This document shows positions 21,221 to 33,275 of a DNA stretch of 64,000 bases, piece by piece. The notes under the pieces were generated by a model. That model saw only the letters and a list, made by a program, of their open reading frames with translations, did not search any database and was not told the origin of the DNA. The position numbers and the translations under genes were made by a program. Source of the stretch: Pseudomonas sp. SORT22 (lineage in GTDB: Bacteria; Pseudomonadota; Gammaproteobacteria; Pseudomonadales; Pseudomonadaceae); assembly GCF_018417635.1 (NCBI RefSeq), contig NZ_CP071007.1, forward strand, positions 5,394,501 through 5,458,500, in the 5' to 3' direction. Position 1 is the first letter of the stretch; each line of letters starts with the position of its first letter.

Positions 21221-22243
21221 TTACTGCTTGTTTTCGTCCATCTTCAACACACCGTCTTCGAAGATGTTCAGCTTCTGGCGCAACTCCCGTGGCTGCATCG
21301 GCTCGGGCTCGGCCGCCGGGGCTGGCTCCGGGGTCGCCCCTGGAGCCTGCGTCGCGGCGCCTGGCTGGCCGGCTTCGGGGGCGGCAGGCTGGGTCTGCTC
21401 GCCTTCGATGGTGCGCTGGGCCTTCTTGGTCAGGACGATGATGTCGATCCGACGGTTGACCGGGTTGAGCGGGTTTTGCCGGTCGAACAGCGACGACGAG
21501 GCATAGCCGACCACCCGCGCCACCTGGGTATCCGGGTAGCCACCGGCGACCAGCGCGCGGCGTGCGGCATTGGCGCGGTTGGCCGACAGTTCCCAGTTGC
21601 CGAAGTCGCCGGTGCCGGCGTATGGCTTGGCATCGGTATGGCCACTGATGCTGATCTTGTTCGGCACCGCCTTGATGGTGTCGGCCATGGCCAGCAGGAT
21701 GTCCTCGAAGTACGGCTGCAGGCGCGCGCTGCCAAGGTCGAACATTGGCCGGTTCTCGGCATCCATGATCTGGATGCGCAGCCCGTCCTGGGTGATCTCA
21801 AAGAGGATCTGGTCCTTGAACTTCTGCAGTTGCGGGTTCTCTTCAACCTTGTTCTGCAGCTCCTGCAGGAGCAACTCGAGGCGCTCGCGCTCAACCTGCT
21901 CGGCCATGTTCTCGACCGTATTCTGGTCGATCGGGATGCTGGACTCAGGCGTTGGCTCGGACTTTTCTTCCGGGTTGATGGTTTTTTCCGGGGCGAGCTG
22001 GGGCGAACCGCCCAGGTCGATGATGTACGGCGTGCCGCTTTCGGAAAAGCCGATCGGGTCCTTGAAGTAGCCGGCAATGGCGATCTTCTGCTCCGGTGTG
22101 GCCGTCGACAGCAGCCACAGCACCAGGAAGAACGCCATCATCGCCGTAGCGAAGTCGGCGAAGGCAATCTTCCAGGCGCCACCGTGGTGGCCGTCGCCAA
22201 AGCGCTTGATGCGCTTGACGATAATGGGCTGATTGTTCTCCAT
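21221..22243 (-). CDS. motB: Flagellar motor stator protein MotB
   Basis: A 340-residue stator subunit anchoring the motor to peptidoglycan. The cytoplasmic tail is followed by one membrane helix beginning at AFADFATAMMAFFL; Asp30 corresponds to the proton-binding Asp32 of E. coli MotB. The OmpA-like peptidoglycan-binding domain has ISGHTDAKPY and RANAARRALV. The C-terminus is a long Pro/Ala/Glu-rich tail. It follows motA after three bases. Pseudomonads normally carry a second stator pair (MotCD) elsewhere. Confidence 0.96.
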   Translation of the reverse strand: MENNQPIIVKRIKRFGDGHHGGAWKIAFADFATAMMAFFLVLWLLSTATPEQKIAIAGYFKDPIGFSESGTPYIIDLGGSPQLAPEKTINPEEKSEPTPESSIPIDQNTVENMAEQVERERLELLLQELQNKVEENPQLQKFKDQILFEITQDGLRIQIMDAENRPMFDLGSARLQPYFEDILLAMADTIKAVPNKISISGHTDAKPYAGTGDFGNWELSANRANAARRALVAGGYPDTQVARVVGYASSSLFDRQNPLNPVNRRIDIIVLTKKAQRTIEGEQTQPAAPEAGQPGAATQAPGATPEPAPAAEPEPMQPRELRQKLNIFEDGVLKMDENKQ

Positions 22244-22246
22244 GGC

Positions 22247-23098
22247 TTAGCGACCGCGAACTGCTTGTTCCAGCTCGGCGAAGCTCGGGCGGTGGGCCGG
22301 GAACAGCACCTTGCGCCCGAATTCCACGGCCAGCGATGGCGGCATGCCCGAGGCCGAAGCCACCAGCGAGGCCTTGATCGCCTCGTAGACGTTCAGCTCT
22401 TCCTTGGCGTCATGGCGCAGGGAAGTGGCCAGCGGGCCGAAGAAGCCGTAGGCGGCGAGAATACCGAAGAAGGTACCGACCAACGCCGCACCGACGTGCA
22501 GGCCGATCGACTTCTGGTCGCCATCGCCCAGCGAGGCCATGGTCACTACGATACCCAGTACCGCGGCAACGATACCGAAGCCGGGCATGCCGTCGGCGAT
22601 GCCGGTCACGGCATGGGACGGGTGCTCGAGCTCTTCCTTCATGCTCAGCAGTTCCATGTCGAACAGGCCCTCAAGCTCGTGCGGGGCCATGTTGCCAGTG
22701 GACATGATGCGCAGGTAGTCACAGATGAACGCAGTCATGCGTTCATCACCCAGTACCGCCGGGTACTTGGCGAAAATCGGGCTGGCAGCGGCGTCTTCGA
22801 TATCGGCTTCGATCGCCATCATGCCTTCGCGACGGGATTTGTTGAGAATCTCGTAGACCAGGCCCAGCACCTCGATATAGAAGGTGTGGGTAAAGCGCGT
22901 GCCGAACATCTTCAGCGACTTCTTGATTACATGCATGGTCATGTAACCAGGGTTGGCCTGGAGGAACGCACCGAAAGCAGCACCACCGATGATCAGCACT
23001 TCGAAAGGCTGGATCAGGGCCGCAATCTTGCCGTGGGAAAGTACATATCCGCCGAGCACACTCGCGAATACGACGATGATGCCGATAATTTTAGCCAT
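22247..23098 (-). CDS. motA: Flagellar motor stator protein MotA
   Basis: A 283-residue inner-membrane stator subunit with four membrane helices that, with MotB, conducts protons and generates torque. The large cytoplasmic loop between helices 2 and 3 carries the charged FliG-contact region (HELEGLFDMELLSMKEEL). The segment GIVAAVLGIVVTMASLGD leads into helix 3. First gene of the motAB operon. It is divergent from the HDOD gene across 131 bases with no clear promoter boxes. Confidence 0.96.
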   Translation of the reverse strand: MAKIIGIIVVFASVLGGYVLSHGKIAALIQPFEVLIIGGAAFGAFLQANPGYMTMHVIKKSLKMFGTRFTHTFYIEVLGLVYEILNKSRREGMMAIEADIEDAAASPIFAKYPAVLGDERMTAFICDYLRIMSTGNMAPHELEGLFDMELLSMKEELEHPSHAVTGIADGMPGFGIVAAVLGIVVTMASLGDGDQKSIGLHVGAALVGTFFGILAAYGFFGPLATSLRHDAKEELNVYEAIKASLVASASGMPPSLAVEFGRKVLFPAHRPSFAELEQAVRGR

Positions 23099-23229
23099 AG
23101 ATAGAAAGCACTTACTGTCGTGGTCAGGGTCGTGAGCGGAAGTTAAAAAAACTCTTCTTCTACTTATCGGCAGAACTGCGCCAGACTATAGTCAGTCAAG
23201 GCGAAAAGCCAGTTCGGCCTACCTCCAGC

Positions 23230-24765
23230 ATGCCTATTGAAACCATCGTGCCAAGTCAAACACCAAAAACACTCGATGCCTGGGTCAAGCTCCTCGATAG
23301 CGTGCGCCTGCCGGTTCCGCTGGCCAGCTACGAACGGGTCAAAGCCGCCATTGGCGACAGCCGCCGCTCGTTGCGCGACATCGCCGAACTGATGCAGGAC
23401 AGCCCGGCGCTGGTGCTCAGCGTCATGCGCGAGGCCAACCACCACAGCAATACCGGCCTGGGCGAACCGGCCGAGAGCCTGGAGATCGCCCTCAACCGCC
23501 TGGGGCTGGCGCGTACCGCAGAACTGCTGGAGCGCCTGCCGGCGCTGCCCGAAGCCGAAATTGCCCCGACCCTGCGTCAGTTGCAGCTGGTCAGCCAGCA
23601 CGCCAGCCAGCAGGCCAACGGCCTGTTCGCCAGCCGCCTGGCGCGGCTGTGGCAGGAAATCCATTGGGGCAGCCTGCTGTTTCTGTCACCGCTGTGGCCC
23701 CTGGCGCTGACTCACCCCAAGCTCCTCGATGAGTGGGAGCTGCGTGTGGTGCACAAAGGCGAATCGGCACTGCGGGTGGAACAAGAGCTGTTCGGCGTGC
23801 GGGTCATGAGCCTGTGCAAGGCCCTGGCCGAACACTGGCGCCTGCCGGACTGGGTAACGCGCGGTTACCATTTACTTCAGGAGGAGCGCCGGCTACTGGC
23901 CCAGGCAATCCTCATCGCCCGTGACCAGGACAGCCTGCACCAGCAGCAGCGCCTGGACGATCAACCAAGCCTGCGCCGCTGGTTCAACCAGCCGGCCAAT
24001 ACCGTGCTGCTGGCCAACGGCCTGGCCCTGGCCTCGCAGGTTGGCTGGACCAATGCCCATGTGCAGCGCTGGCAACTGCTCACCAGCCTTTACCTGCAAA
24101 CGCCGCTGGATGATGTCCAGCAACTGGTGCACCAACAAGCGGCAATCAGCGCCCGTCATCACGCCTGCCCTGGCCTGTTCCACCCGGCCGAGGCGCTGCT
24201 CTGGCCATGGCACCAGCAACGCCTGCATCAGGGCCAGATCGCCCCGCCAACGCCTTCGGCCCAGGCCCTGGGCACCTGGCGCAAACTCTGCGGGGAGCTG
24301 CTGACCGAGCCCAGCCCGTTCAGCAATGCTATCCACCTGACGACGTTGGCTCGCGACGCGCTGGTCGCCTGCGGCATGCAGCGGGTGATGCTGCTGATGA
24401 CCGACAAGACCCTGAGCCAGCTGCGCGTCCACCAGATTGCCGGCCTGCCGGCGGAAGCCGCCAGCCTGGTGCTGCCGATTGAACAAAGCAAACTGCTGCA
24501 ACGGTTGCTGAGCAAAGCGGCGCAACTGCGCCTGACCCCGGAAAACCACGCGCAGTTCTCAGCCCTGCTGCCGCCCAGCCTGCGCGCCCTGTTTCGCAGC
24601 GAACACGTGCTGCTGCGCTCGCTGTCGAGCAATAGCCGGGTGGTGATGCTGCTGGTCGCCGACCAGGGCGGCAAGCCGTTGGCGGACGTCAGCGTGCAAG
24701 CCTTCGGCAAAACCGCGCAATGCATCGAGCGGGCCCTGACCGCCTTCAGCAACCGCAGCGCCTGA
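23230..24765 (+). CDS. HDOD-domain protein
   Basis: A 511-residue cytoplasmic protein whose N-terminal half matches the HDOD domain, a catalytically inactive HD-phosphohydrolase relative found in signalling proteins: LPVPLASYERVKAAIGDSRRSLRDIAELMQDSPALV-type opening and LEIALNRLGLARTAEL. The metal-binding HD pair is not evident. The C-terminal half, from about residue 340, has a GAF-like alternation but no motif that I can name. The ATG has no good ribosome site. It is conserved between motA and rhdA in pseudomonads; role unknown. Confidence 0.8.
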   Translation: MPIETIVPSQTPKTLDAWVKLLDSVRLPVPLASYERVKAAIGDSRRSLRDIAELMQDSPALVLSVMREANHHSNTGLGEPAESLEIALNRLGLARTAELLERLPALPEAEIAPTLRQLQLVSQHASQQANGLFASRLARLWQEIHWGSLLFLSPLWPLALTHPKLLDEWELRVVHKGESALRVEQELFGVRVMSLCKALAEHWRLPDWVTRGYHLLQEERRLLAQAILIARDQDSLHQQQRLDDQPSLRRWFNQPANTVLLANGLALASQVGWTNAHVQRWQLLTSLYLQTPLDDVQQLVHQQAAISARHHACPGLFHPAEALLWPWHQQRLHQGQIAPPTPSAQALGTWRKLCGELLTEPSPFSNAIHLTTLARDALVACGMQRVMLLMTDKTLSQLRVHQIAGLPAEAASLVLPIEQSKLLQRLLSKAAQLRLTPENHAQFSALLPPSLRALFRSEHVLLRSLSSNSRVVMLLVADQGGKPLADVSVQAFGKTAQCIERALTAFSNRSA

Positions 24766-24811
24766 GCCATGCGCTACAATCGCCCCCTCTGTTCCGCCCT
24801 GGAGACTCTGG

Positions 24812-25621
24812 ATGACTGACTTTTCTGGCCTGCCCCTGGTTATCGAGCCGGCAGACCTGCTAACCCGCCTGGATGCGCCAGAGTTGATCCTGGTCGACCT
24901 GACCAGCCCCAACCGCTATGCCAGCGGGCATATTCCGGGGGCGCGCTTCGTCGACTTCAAGCGCACCCAGCTAGGCCAGCCTCCTGCGCCGGGCCTGTTG
25001 CCGGCCAAGGCCGACCTGGAAAAACTCTTCGCCGAGCTCGGCCATAACGCCAATGCGGTCTATGTGGTCTATGACGACGAGGGCGGCGGCTGGGCCGGGC
25101 GTTTCATCTGGTTGCTGGATGTAATCGGTCACTCCCGTTACCACTACCTCAACGGCGGTGTCCACGCGTGGCCAGCGAGCAACCTCAACACTGAAGTACC
25201 CGACGCTGCCAGCGGCACGGTCAACCTGACCCTGCACGAAGAGCCTACGGCCACCCGCGAATACCTGCAAAGCCGCCTCAACGCTGCCGACCTGGTGATC
25301 TGGGACGCGCGCAGCCCGGCCGAATACCGCGGCGAGAAAGTTCTCGCAGCCAAGGGCGGGCACATTCCCGGCGCAGTCAATTTCGAATGGACCGCCGGCA
25401 TGGACCTGAACGATCACCAGCGCATCCGCAAGGACATGCCCGAGATCCTCGAGCAGCTGGGCATCAGCAAAGACAAGGAAGTGGTCACCCACTGCCAGAC
25501 CCACCACCGATCCGGCTTTACCTACCTGGTGGCCAAGCATCTGGGCTACCCTCGGGTCAAAGCCTACGCCGGATCCTGGGGCGAATGGGGCAACCACCCC
25601 GACACCCCTGTCGAAGTTTAA
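24812..25621 (+). CDS. rhdA: Thiosulfate sulfurtransferase (rhodanese)
   Basis: A 269-residue tandem-rhodanese enzyme that moves a sulfane sulfur from thiosulfate to cyanide or another acceptor. The C-terminal active-site loop is HCQTHHRSGFTY with catalytic Cys228, the same loop as Azotobacter RhdA. The N-terminal domain is the inactive copy (VYVVYDDEGGGWAGR). The ATG has GGAGA upstream. It is nine bases from psd and probably cotranscribed with it. In cyanide-producing pseudomonads it is thought to help detoxification; cyanogenesis genes are not in this window. Confidence 0.95.
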   Translation: MTDFSGLPLVIEPADLLTRLDAPELILVDLTSPNRYASGHIPGARFVDFKRTQLGQPPAPGLLPAKADLEKLFAELGHNANAVYVVYDDEGGGWAGRFIWLLDVIGHSRYHYLNGGVHAWPASNLNTEVPDAASGTVNLTLHEEPTATREYLQSRLNAADLVIWDARSPAEYRGEKVLAAKGGHIPGAVNFEWTAGMDLNDHQRIRKDMPEILEQLGISKDKEVVTHCQTHHRSGFTYLVAKHLGYPRVKAYAGSWGEWGNHPDTPVEV

Positions 25622-25630
25622 GGAAACCCA

Positions 25631-26494
25631 ATGAAATCCCGCTTGTTTATCATCAGCCAGTACCTGCTGCCCCACCACCTGCTCTCGCGCCTGGCCGGCT
25701 GCGTTGCCGAATGCCGCGTGCGCTGGTTCAAGAACGCCTTCACCAGCTGGTTCGCCAAGCGCTACCAGGTGGACATGTCCCAGGCCCTGGTCGAAGACGT
25801 TACTGCCTACGAGCACTTCAACGCCTTCTTCACCCGCGCCCTCAAGCCCGGTGCACGTCCGCTGGATGAAACCCCGGGGGCAATCCTCTGCCCGGCCGAC
25901 GGCGCCGTCAGCCAGCTCGGCCCGATCGAGCACGGCCGCATCTTCCAGGCCAAGGGCCACAGCTTCAGCGCCCTCGAGCTGCTGGGCGGCGATCCGGCCA
26001 ATGCCGCGCCGTTCATGGGCGGCCAGTTCGCGACCATCTACCTGTCGCCCAAGGACTACCACCGCGTGCACATGCCGCTGGCCGGCACCTTGCGCGAGAT
26101 GATCTACGTACCGGGCCGGTTGTTCTCGGTCAACCAGACCACTGCCGAAAACGTTCCGGAGCTGTTCGCCCGCAACGAGCGCGTTGTCTGCCTGTTCGAC
26201 ACCGAGCGCGGGCCGATGGCCGTGGTACTGGTGGGCGCGATGATCGTCGCCTCGATCGAAACCGTCTGGGCCGGCCTGGTAACACCACCCAAGCGTGAGC
26301 TGAAGACGGTGCGCTACGACGAAGCCAGCCGCGCGCCGATCCACCTGGAAAAAGGCGCGGAACTGGGCCGTTTCAAACTCGGCTCGACAGCTGTCGTACT
26401 GTTCGGGCCAGAGCAGGTGAAATGGGCCGAAGAGCTCGGCGCCGGCTCTGCCGTGAGCATGGGCGAGCGCCTGGCACTGCCAGCACAGGCCTGA
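25631..26494 (+). CDS. psd: Phosphatidylserine decarboxylase proenzyme
   Basis: A 287-residue inner-membrane-associated enzyme that makes phosphatidylethanolamine. The self-cleavage site LGST is near the C-terminus; Ser252 becomes the pyruvoyl group. The charge-relay segment ([16 protein letters not shown]) and [11 protein letters not shown] are intact, and the length equals that of the E. coli enzyme shortened at the C-terminus. The ATG has AAGGAAA upstream. It is followed by a strong terminator shared with the convergent serB. Confidence 0.97.
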   Translation: MKSRLFIISQYLLPHHLLSRLAGCVAECRVRWFKNAFTSWFAKRYQVDMSQALVEDVTAYEHFNAFFTRALKPGARPLDETPGAILCPADGAVSQLGPIEHGRIFQAKGHSFSALELLGGDPANAAPFMGGQFATIYLSPKDYHRVHMPLAGTLREMIYVPGRLFSVNQTTAENVPELFARNERVVCLFDTERGPMAVVLVGAMIVASIETVWAGLVTPPKRELKTVRYDEASRAPIHLEKGAELGRFKLGSTAVVLFGPEQVKWAEELGAGSAVSMGERLALPAQA

Positions 26495-26499
26495 AACTG

Positions 26500-26528
26500 A
26501 AAAAGCCCGCAGCGATGCGGGCTTTTTT
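26500..26528. terminator. Bidirectional terminator between psd and serB
   Basis: AAAAAGCCCGC-AGCGAT-GCGGGCTTTTTT: a perfect stem with A/T runs on both sides, suited to stop both convergent transcripts. Confidence 0.92.
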
Positions 26529-26550
26529 GTACTTGTGGAAGCCAGGTCCG

Positions 26551-27765
26551 TCAGGCGCGACCGTCGCGATCGCGAAAACCCAGCAGGTAAAGCACACCAT
26601 CGAGACCCAGGGTCGAGATCGCCTGCTTGGCCGACTGCTTGACCAGCGGCTTGGCCCGGAACGCCACGCCCAGGCCGGCAATCGCCAGCATCGGCAGGTC
26701 GTTGGCGCCATCGCCGACGGCAATGGTCTGCTCCATCTGCAGGCCTTCTTTGCGCGCCAGCTCACCCAGCAGATCAGCCTTGCGCTGGGCGTCGACGATC
26801 GGCTCGACCGCCACGCCGGTCACCTTGCCATCGACCACTTCCAGCTCGTTGGCGAATACGTAGTCGATGCCCAGCTTGGCTTGCAGCTGCTTGGCAAAGT
26901 AGGTGAAGCCACCGGAGAGGATGGCGGTCTTGTAACCCAGGCGCTTGAGTTCGGCGAACAGCGTCTCGGCGCCTTCAGTCAGGCGCAGCGACGCACCGAT
27001 CTGGTCCAGCACGCCAACGTCCAGGCCCTTGAGCAGCGCCAGGCGCTCCTTGAAGCTGGCACGAAAATCCAGCTCGCCACGCATGGCCCTCTCGGTGATT
27101 TCCGATACCTGCTCACCGACCCCGGCAGCCTTGGCCAGCTCGTCGATCACTTCGGCTTCGATCAGCGTCGAGTCCATGTCGAACACCGCCAGGCGGCGGT
27201 TGCGACGGAACAACGAATCCTGCTGGAAGGCGATGTCGACGTTCAGCTCCTGGGCGACGCTGAGGAACTCGGCGCGCAGGGCTTGCGGATCAGCCGGCTC
27301 GCCACGTACCGAGAACTCGATGCAGCCTTTGCTCTGCTCGGCCGGGGTGTCCAGCGCGACACGGCCCGAGAGGCGATCGATATGGTCGATGTTCAGCCCG
27401 TACTTGGCGGTGATCGAGCTGACCCGCTGCAGTTGCTCGGCAGTCACCCGCCGGGTCAGCAGGGTGACGATGTGCCGGGCTTTGCCCTGGCCTTCGACCC
27501 AATTCTGGTAGTCGGCCTCGGAAACCGGGGTAAACCGCACCTGCTGGTCGAGTTCGTTACCCGCAAACTGGATGTTCTTGAGCACCGATGAGGCCTTCTC
27601 GGTATCCGGAATTTCGACCAGGATGCCAAAGGACAGGGTGTCGTGAATCACCGCCTGACCGATGTCGAGGATGTTCACTCCACCCTGGGCCAGAACACCG
27701 GTGATGGCGGCGGTAAGACCCGGGCGGTCTTCACCGGTGATGTTAATCAGAACGATTTCGCGCAA
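26551..27765 (-). CDS. serB: Phosphoserine phosphatase with N-terminal ACT domains
   Basis: A 404-residue enzyme of the last step in serine synthesis. The N-terminal 180 or so residues contain two ACT-type regulatory domains (IVLINITGEDRPGLTAAITG; later VTLLTRRVTAEQLQRV). The HAD phosphatase follows with FDMDSTLIEAE (nucleophile Asp196, acid Asp198) and VGDGANDLPML. The start codon is TTG 27765 with GGAG upstream at 7 bases; there is no ATG before the ACT domain. In some pseudomonads fimX lies between psd and serB, but here they are adjacent. Confidence 0.95.
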   Translation of the reverse strand: MREIVLINITGEDRPGLTAAITGVLAQGGVNILDIGQAVIHDTLSFGILVEIPDTEKASSVLKNIQFAGNELDQQVRFTPVSEADYQNWVEGQGKARHIVTLLTRRVTAEQLQRVSSITAKYGLNIDHIDRLSGRVALDTPAEQSKGCIEFSVRGEPADPQALRAEFLSVAQELNVDIAFQQDSLFRRNRRLAVFDMDSTLIEAEVIDELAKAAGVGEQVSEITERAMRGELDFRASFKERLALLKGLDVGVLDQIGASLRLTEGAETLFAELKRLGYKTAILSGGFTYFAKQLQAKLGIDYVFANELEVVDGKVTGVAVEPIVDAQRKADLLGELARKEGLQMEQTIAVGDGANDLPMLAIAGLGVAFRAKPLVKQSAKQAISTLGLDGVLYLLGFRDRDGRA

Positions 27766-27836
27766 GACGGGCTCCGACTCGTTGAAAAAAAGCGCATTCT
27801 ACCGATTTTCGCTGACCATCGGGCGCAGTCGATACT

Positions 27837-27864
27837 TTGCCCGCCCCTGAGCGCTCGCTATACT
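27837..27864 (+). promoter_or_regulatory. Candidate sigma-70 promoter of the HAMP-protein gene
   Basis: TTGCCC (27837-27842), a 16-base spacer and TATACT (27859-27864), placing a start about 30 bases before the GTG. Four of six and five of six positions match the consensus. Confidence 0.6.
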
Positions 27865-27900
27865 GCGCAGCAACTTCTCCGACATAAAGAGCCGCGCTCT

Positions 27901-29403
27901 GTGAACCGGCCCACGCCCGTTAAGACCGACAACTTCTTCCTGCTGATCTTCCACGCCCTGCGCCAACGCCGAATACCGCTGGCGCTGCGTATCGCCTGCC
28001 ATAACGTGTTTCTGGTGGCACTGGCGCTGGTGATCTACGCCTGCGTGATGGGCCTGCAGTTCAAGGAAGCCATGCATGAGCAGGCCGATGCCCTCGGGCA
28101 GAGCCTGACCACCCAGACCGCCACCTCGGCCACCGAGCTGCTGGTGTCCAACGACATCCTCAGCCTCAACGTGCTGCTGGGCAACCTGGTGAAGAACCCG
28201 CTGGTGGCCCATGCGGCGATCTACAGCGTCGACAACCGGATCCTCGCCGAAGCCGGCCAGCGCCCGAAAAACGGCCTGCTGGGTGAAGCCGAAGGCCTGT
28301 ACCAGACCAAGATCACCTTCCAGGACGTGACCGCCGGGCAACTGCGCATCAGCCTGGACATGAGCCAGTTCCAGCAGCCGCTGACCATCAGCCTGCAGAG
28401 CATGGGCATCCTTGCCGGTATCCTGCTGGCCCTGGCGCTAGCCATGAGCCTGCGCCTGGGCCGCTACATCTCCACGCCGCTGTTGCAGCTGCGGGTCTGG
28501 CTGCGCGACATCAACGAGTTCACCCCGGCCATCGAGCGCCAGGATGAAATCGGCGACCTGGCGCGTCAGCTGCACACCCGCCTGGCCCCGCCACCACGGG
28601 AAATCGAGCCGGAAGAAGAAGAGTCCTTCGATGAGGATGAGGATGAGCCGGAGTTCGAAGTGCGCAACCTGCGCGACCCGAGCTTCGACGAACAACCGGC
28701 TGTGGCCAAGGCCGCCAAACCGGTCAAGCCTGTAACGGACGACGACAGCGATGACGCCTTCGCCGACCTGCTCGACGAGGACCACAGCCCCGCCCCTGCC
28801 CCGGCAGCCCCGGTCAACCGCGAGCCACAGGCCAGCGCCGTGCTGGCGGTGCAACTGGGCTCCCAGGAGCAACTGCGACGCCTGCCGCGCACGCGCCTGA
28901 CCGAGCTGCTGGAACGCTACCGCGACTGCCTCGACCAGGCAGCCTCACTGTATGAAAGCGAAGTGCATACCCTCAACGACGGCAGCACCCTGCTGTTGTT
29001 CCACAGCCAGGATAGCGGCGAGGACTACCTCACCAATGCCATCTGCTGTGGCGAGCTGCTGCGTGCCCTGGGCCATGAGCTGCAAATCGAAGTGGCCGAC
29101 AGCGGCATCACCCTGCAACTGCAGCTGGGCCTGGCCCTGGGTGAAGACCTGCACGGCCTGAGCCAGATCGACCTGCTGCTGACCGAAAAAGCCCAGGACG
29201 CCCTGGCCCTGTCGCAGCACAGCCGCAACCTGCTGCTGGTCGAGCGCAAGATCAGCGACGACGCCCTGGTTCGTCAGCGTGCGCGGATTCGTCCGATCGC
29301 CAGCCCCGAAGGCGCCTGCTGTGTCGAGCGTCTGATGGAGCCGTACCCATCGATGCTGGAGCGGCAACTGGCGCGGATGCATGAGCGCCGGGTCAAGAGC
29401 TGA
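27901..29403 (+). CDS. Two-helix membrane protein with HAMP domain and degenerate cyclase-like C-terminus
   Basis: A 500-residue inner-membrane protein. Membrane helix 1 lies near residues 33-53. A periplasmic region of about 100 residues precedes helix 2 (MGILAGILLALALAMSL) and a HAMP linker (RQDEIGDLARQLHTRL). A strongly acidic linker (EPEEEESFDEDEDEPEFE) joins it to a C-terminal domain of alternating strands and helices that resembles a class III nucleotide-cyclase fold, but without the metal-binding aspartates. There is no histidine-kinase, MCP or GGDEF motif. GTG 27901 was chosen for the promoter distance; the frame is open further upstream into the serB promoter region. Function unknown. 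Confidence 0.82.
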   Translation: MNRPTPVKTDNFFLLIFHALRQRRIPLALRIACHNVFLVALALVIYACVMGLQFKEAMHEQADALGQSLTTQTATSATELLVSNDILSLNVLLGNLVKNPLVAHAAIYSVDNRILAEAGQRPKNGLLGEAEGLYQTKITFQDVTAGQLRISLDMSQFQQPLTISLQSMGILAGILLALALAMSLRLGRYISTPLLQLRVWLRDINEFTPAIERQDEIGDLARQLHTRLAPPPREIEPEEEESFDEDEDEPEFEVRNLRDPSFDEQPAVAKAAKPVKPVTDDDSDDAFADLLDEDHSPAPAPAAPVNREPQASAVLAVQLGSQEQLRRLPRTRLTELLERYRDCLDQAASLYESEVHTLNDGSTLLLFHSQDSGEDYLTNAICCGELLRALGHELQIEVADSGITLQLQLGLALGEDLHGLSQIDLLLTEKAQDALALSQHSRNLLLVERKISDDALVRQRARIRPIASPEGACCVERLMEPYPSMLERQLARMHERRVKS

Positions 29404-29416
29404 CCCCTTGGCAAAC

Positions 29417-29446
29417 CAAAAGCCCGCAGTGATGCGGGCTTTTTTA
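29417..29446 (+). terminator. Intrinsic terminator after the HAMP-protein gene
   Basis: AAAAGCCCGC-AGTGAT-GCGGGCTTTTTT, nearly the same hairpin as the psd/serB terminator, 14 bases after the stop. Confidence 0.9.
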
Positions 29447-29450
29447 TTGC

Positions 29451-29552
29451 CCTGTAGGAGCGGGCTTGCCCCGCGAAAACGCTAGCAACCCGATGTGAAG
29501 CCTGCGCCGGCCGCATCGCGGGTCAAGTCGGATCGCCGCACCGTCGCTCCCA
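29451..29552. repeat. REP pair (one standard, one long-variant arm)
   Basis: 29451-29477 is a standard P. putida REP read on the minus strand (TCGCGGGGCAAGCCCGCTCC). 29514-29552 is a single arm of the long palindrome type (ATCGCGGGTCAAGTCGGATCG..., ending CGTCGCTCCCA). They are in opposite orientation and flanked by terminators of the two convergent genes; together with those they account for the whole 200-base gap 29404-29603. Confidence 0.75.
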
Positions 29553-29561
29553 CACGGGCAC

Positions 29562-29590
29562 AAAAAAGCCCGCATCGCTGCGGGCTTCTT
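29562..29590 (-). terminator. Intrinsic terminator after the PqiC-like gene
   Basis: On the minus strand AAGCCCGC-AGCGAT-GCGGGCTTTTTTG: stem plus six Ts, 14 bases after the gene's stop. Confidence 0.88.
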
Positions 29591-29603
29591 GTTGGCACTC
29601 GAC

Positions 29604-30311
29604 TTAGAAGCGGAACACTTCAAGGTCGGTACGAATCGGCGTAGCCAACGGGATCTTCGGCTTTTCCGGCTCTTTGCGCACTTGTACCGGTGCAGCTTTC
29701 TTCGGTTGTTGTTCTTCCACCACTGCCGGCTGGTTGGCCAGCGGCTTCAAGGCAATGCTCAACTGCTCGGCGAGCTTTTGCAGCAACTGGCCCTGGGCTT
29801 GTACCTGGGCGCTCTCGCTACCCTGGTGCTGCTGCTCCAGGTGCACGATGCGGTTGTCACGGACCTGGCCACGGCGATCGAGCAGGCGCCACTGGGCGTC
29901 GAGAATCGCTGGCTGGTTGGTGCCGGAGTCCAGGCGGGTAATCGACAGCAGCACTTGTACATCCGGGGTGAAACCGGTGCTGGCCGGGGCCAGGACCACA
30001 CGTTGGCTGTCCAGACGCCAGGCCAGCTGACGGACCAGCAACTGGTCGATGTCGGCCGACAGGCTACCGGCCCAGCGGCCATCGGTGGCAGCAGTCAGGC
30101 TGCCATCGGCCTGGCGTTGCAGCAGGGTTTCGCGTTGCAGGTAGTCGGCAATCGACACTGGGCCGAGAACCACTGCCATACCCGCGCTTTGCTTGGGTTG
30201 GCCAGGCTCACCGCTGTCGAGCTGATACAGGGATACCGGTTGGTGCATGCTGCAACCAGCCAGTCCGAGCACGCCACACAGCAGAACCAACGGAAGGCGC
30301 AGAAATTTCAT
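29604..30311 (-). CDS. PqiC/DUF330-family outer-membrane lipoprotein
   Basis: A 235-residue lipoprotein. Its signal ends in the lipobox LGLAGC with Cys20, and SMHQPVSLYQLDSGEP follows, the opening of the ABC-type transport auxiliary (PqiC) family. The pattern GPVSIADYLQRETLLQR and LSADIDQLLVRQLAWRL is characteristic. PqiC-type proteins work with MCE proteins in lipid movement between membranes, but no MCE gene adjoins it here. The C-terminus is Lys/Pro/Glu-rich. Two adjacent ATGs (30314, 30311) are possible starts. The 176 bases before the gene (30312-30487) hold a weak stem-loop (30447-30470) after parC. Confidence 0.82.
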   Translation of the reverse strand: MKFLRLPLVLLCGVLGLAGCSMHQPVSLYQLDSGEPGQPKQSAGMAVVLGPVSIADYLQRETLLQRQADGSLTAATDGRWAGSLSADIDQLLVRQLAWRLDSQRVVLAPASTGFTPDVQVLLSITRLDSGTNQPAILDAQWRLLDRRGQVRDNRIVHLEQQHQGSESAQVQAQGQLLQKLAEQLSIALKPLANQPAVVEEQQPKKAAPVQVRKEPEKPKIPLATPIRTDLEVFRF

Positions 30312-30487
30312 CATCCCATCCAGGCGGTCGCCACAAGGCAAACCGCAGTGATACTCATATAGATTCGTTCGGATACACAGCCACGCTGGTACCGCAAGGG
30401 GCCTATCATCCGCGAAATAGCGGCTCGACTCCAGTGTTTCAACCGCGAACGGGCACGAAAATACCCGTTCAGGCTGTCTAACCCGGC

Positions 30488-33271
<2,784 letters not shown>

Positions 33272-33275
<4 letters not shown>

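Noticed and set aside
27643..27900. Upstream extension of the HAMP-protein frame
   Set aside because: It would be antisense to the serB start and precedes the promoter boxes at 27837-27864.
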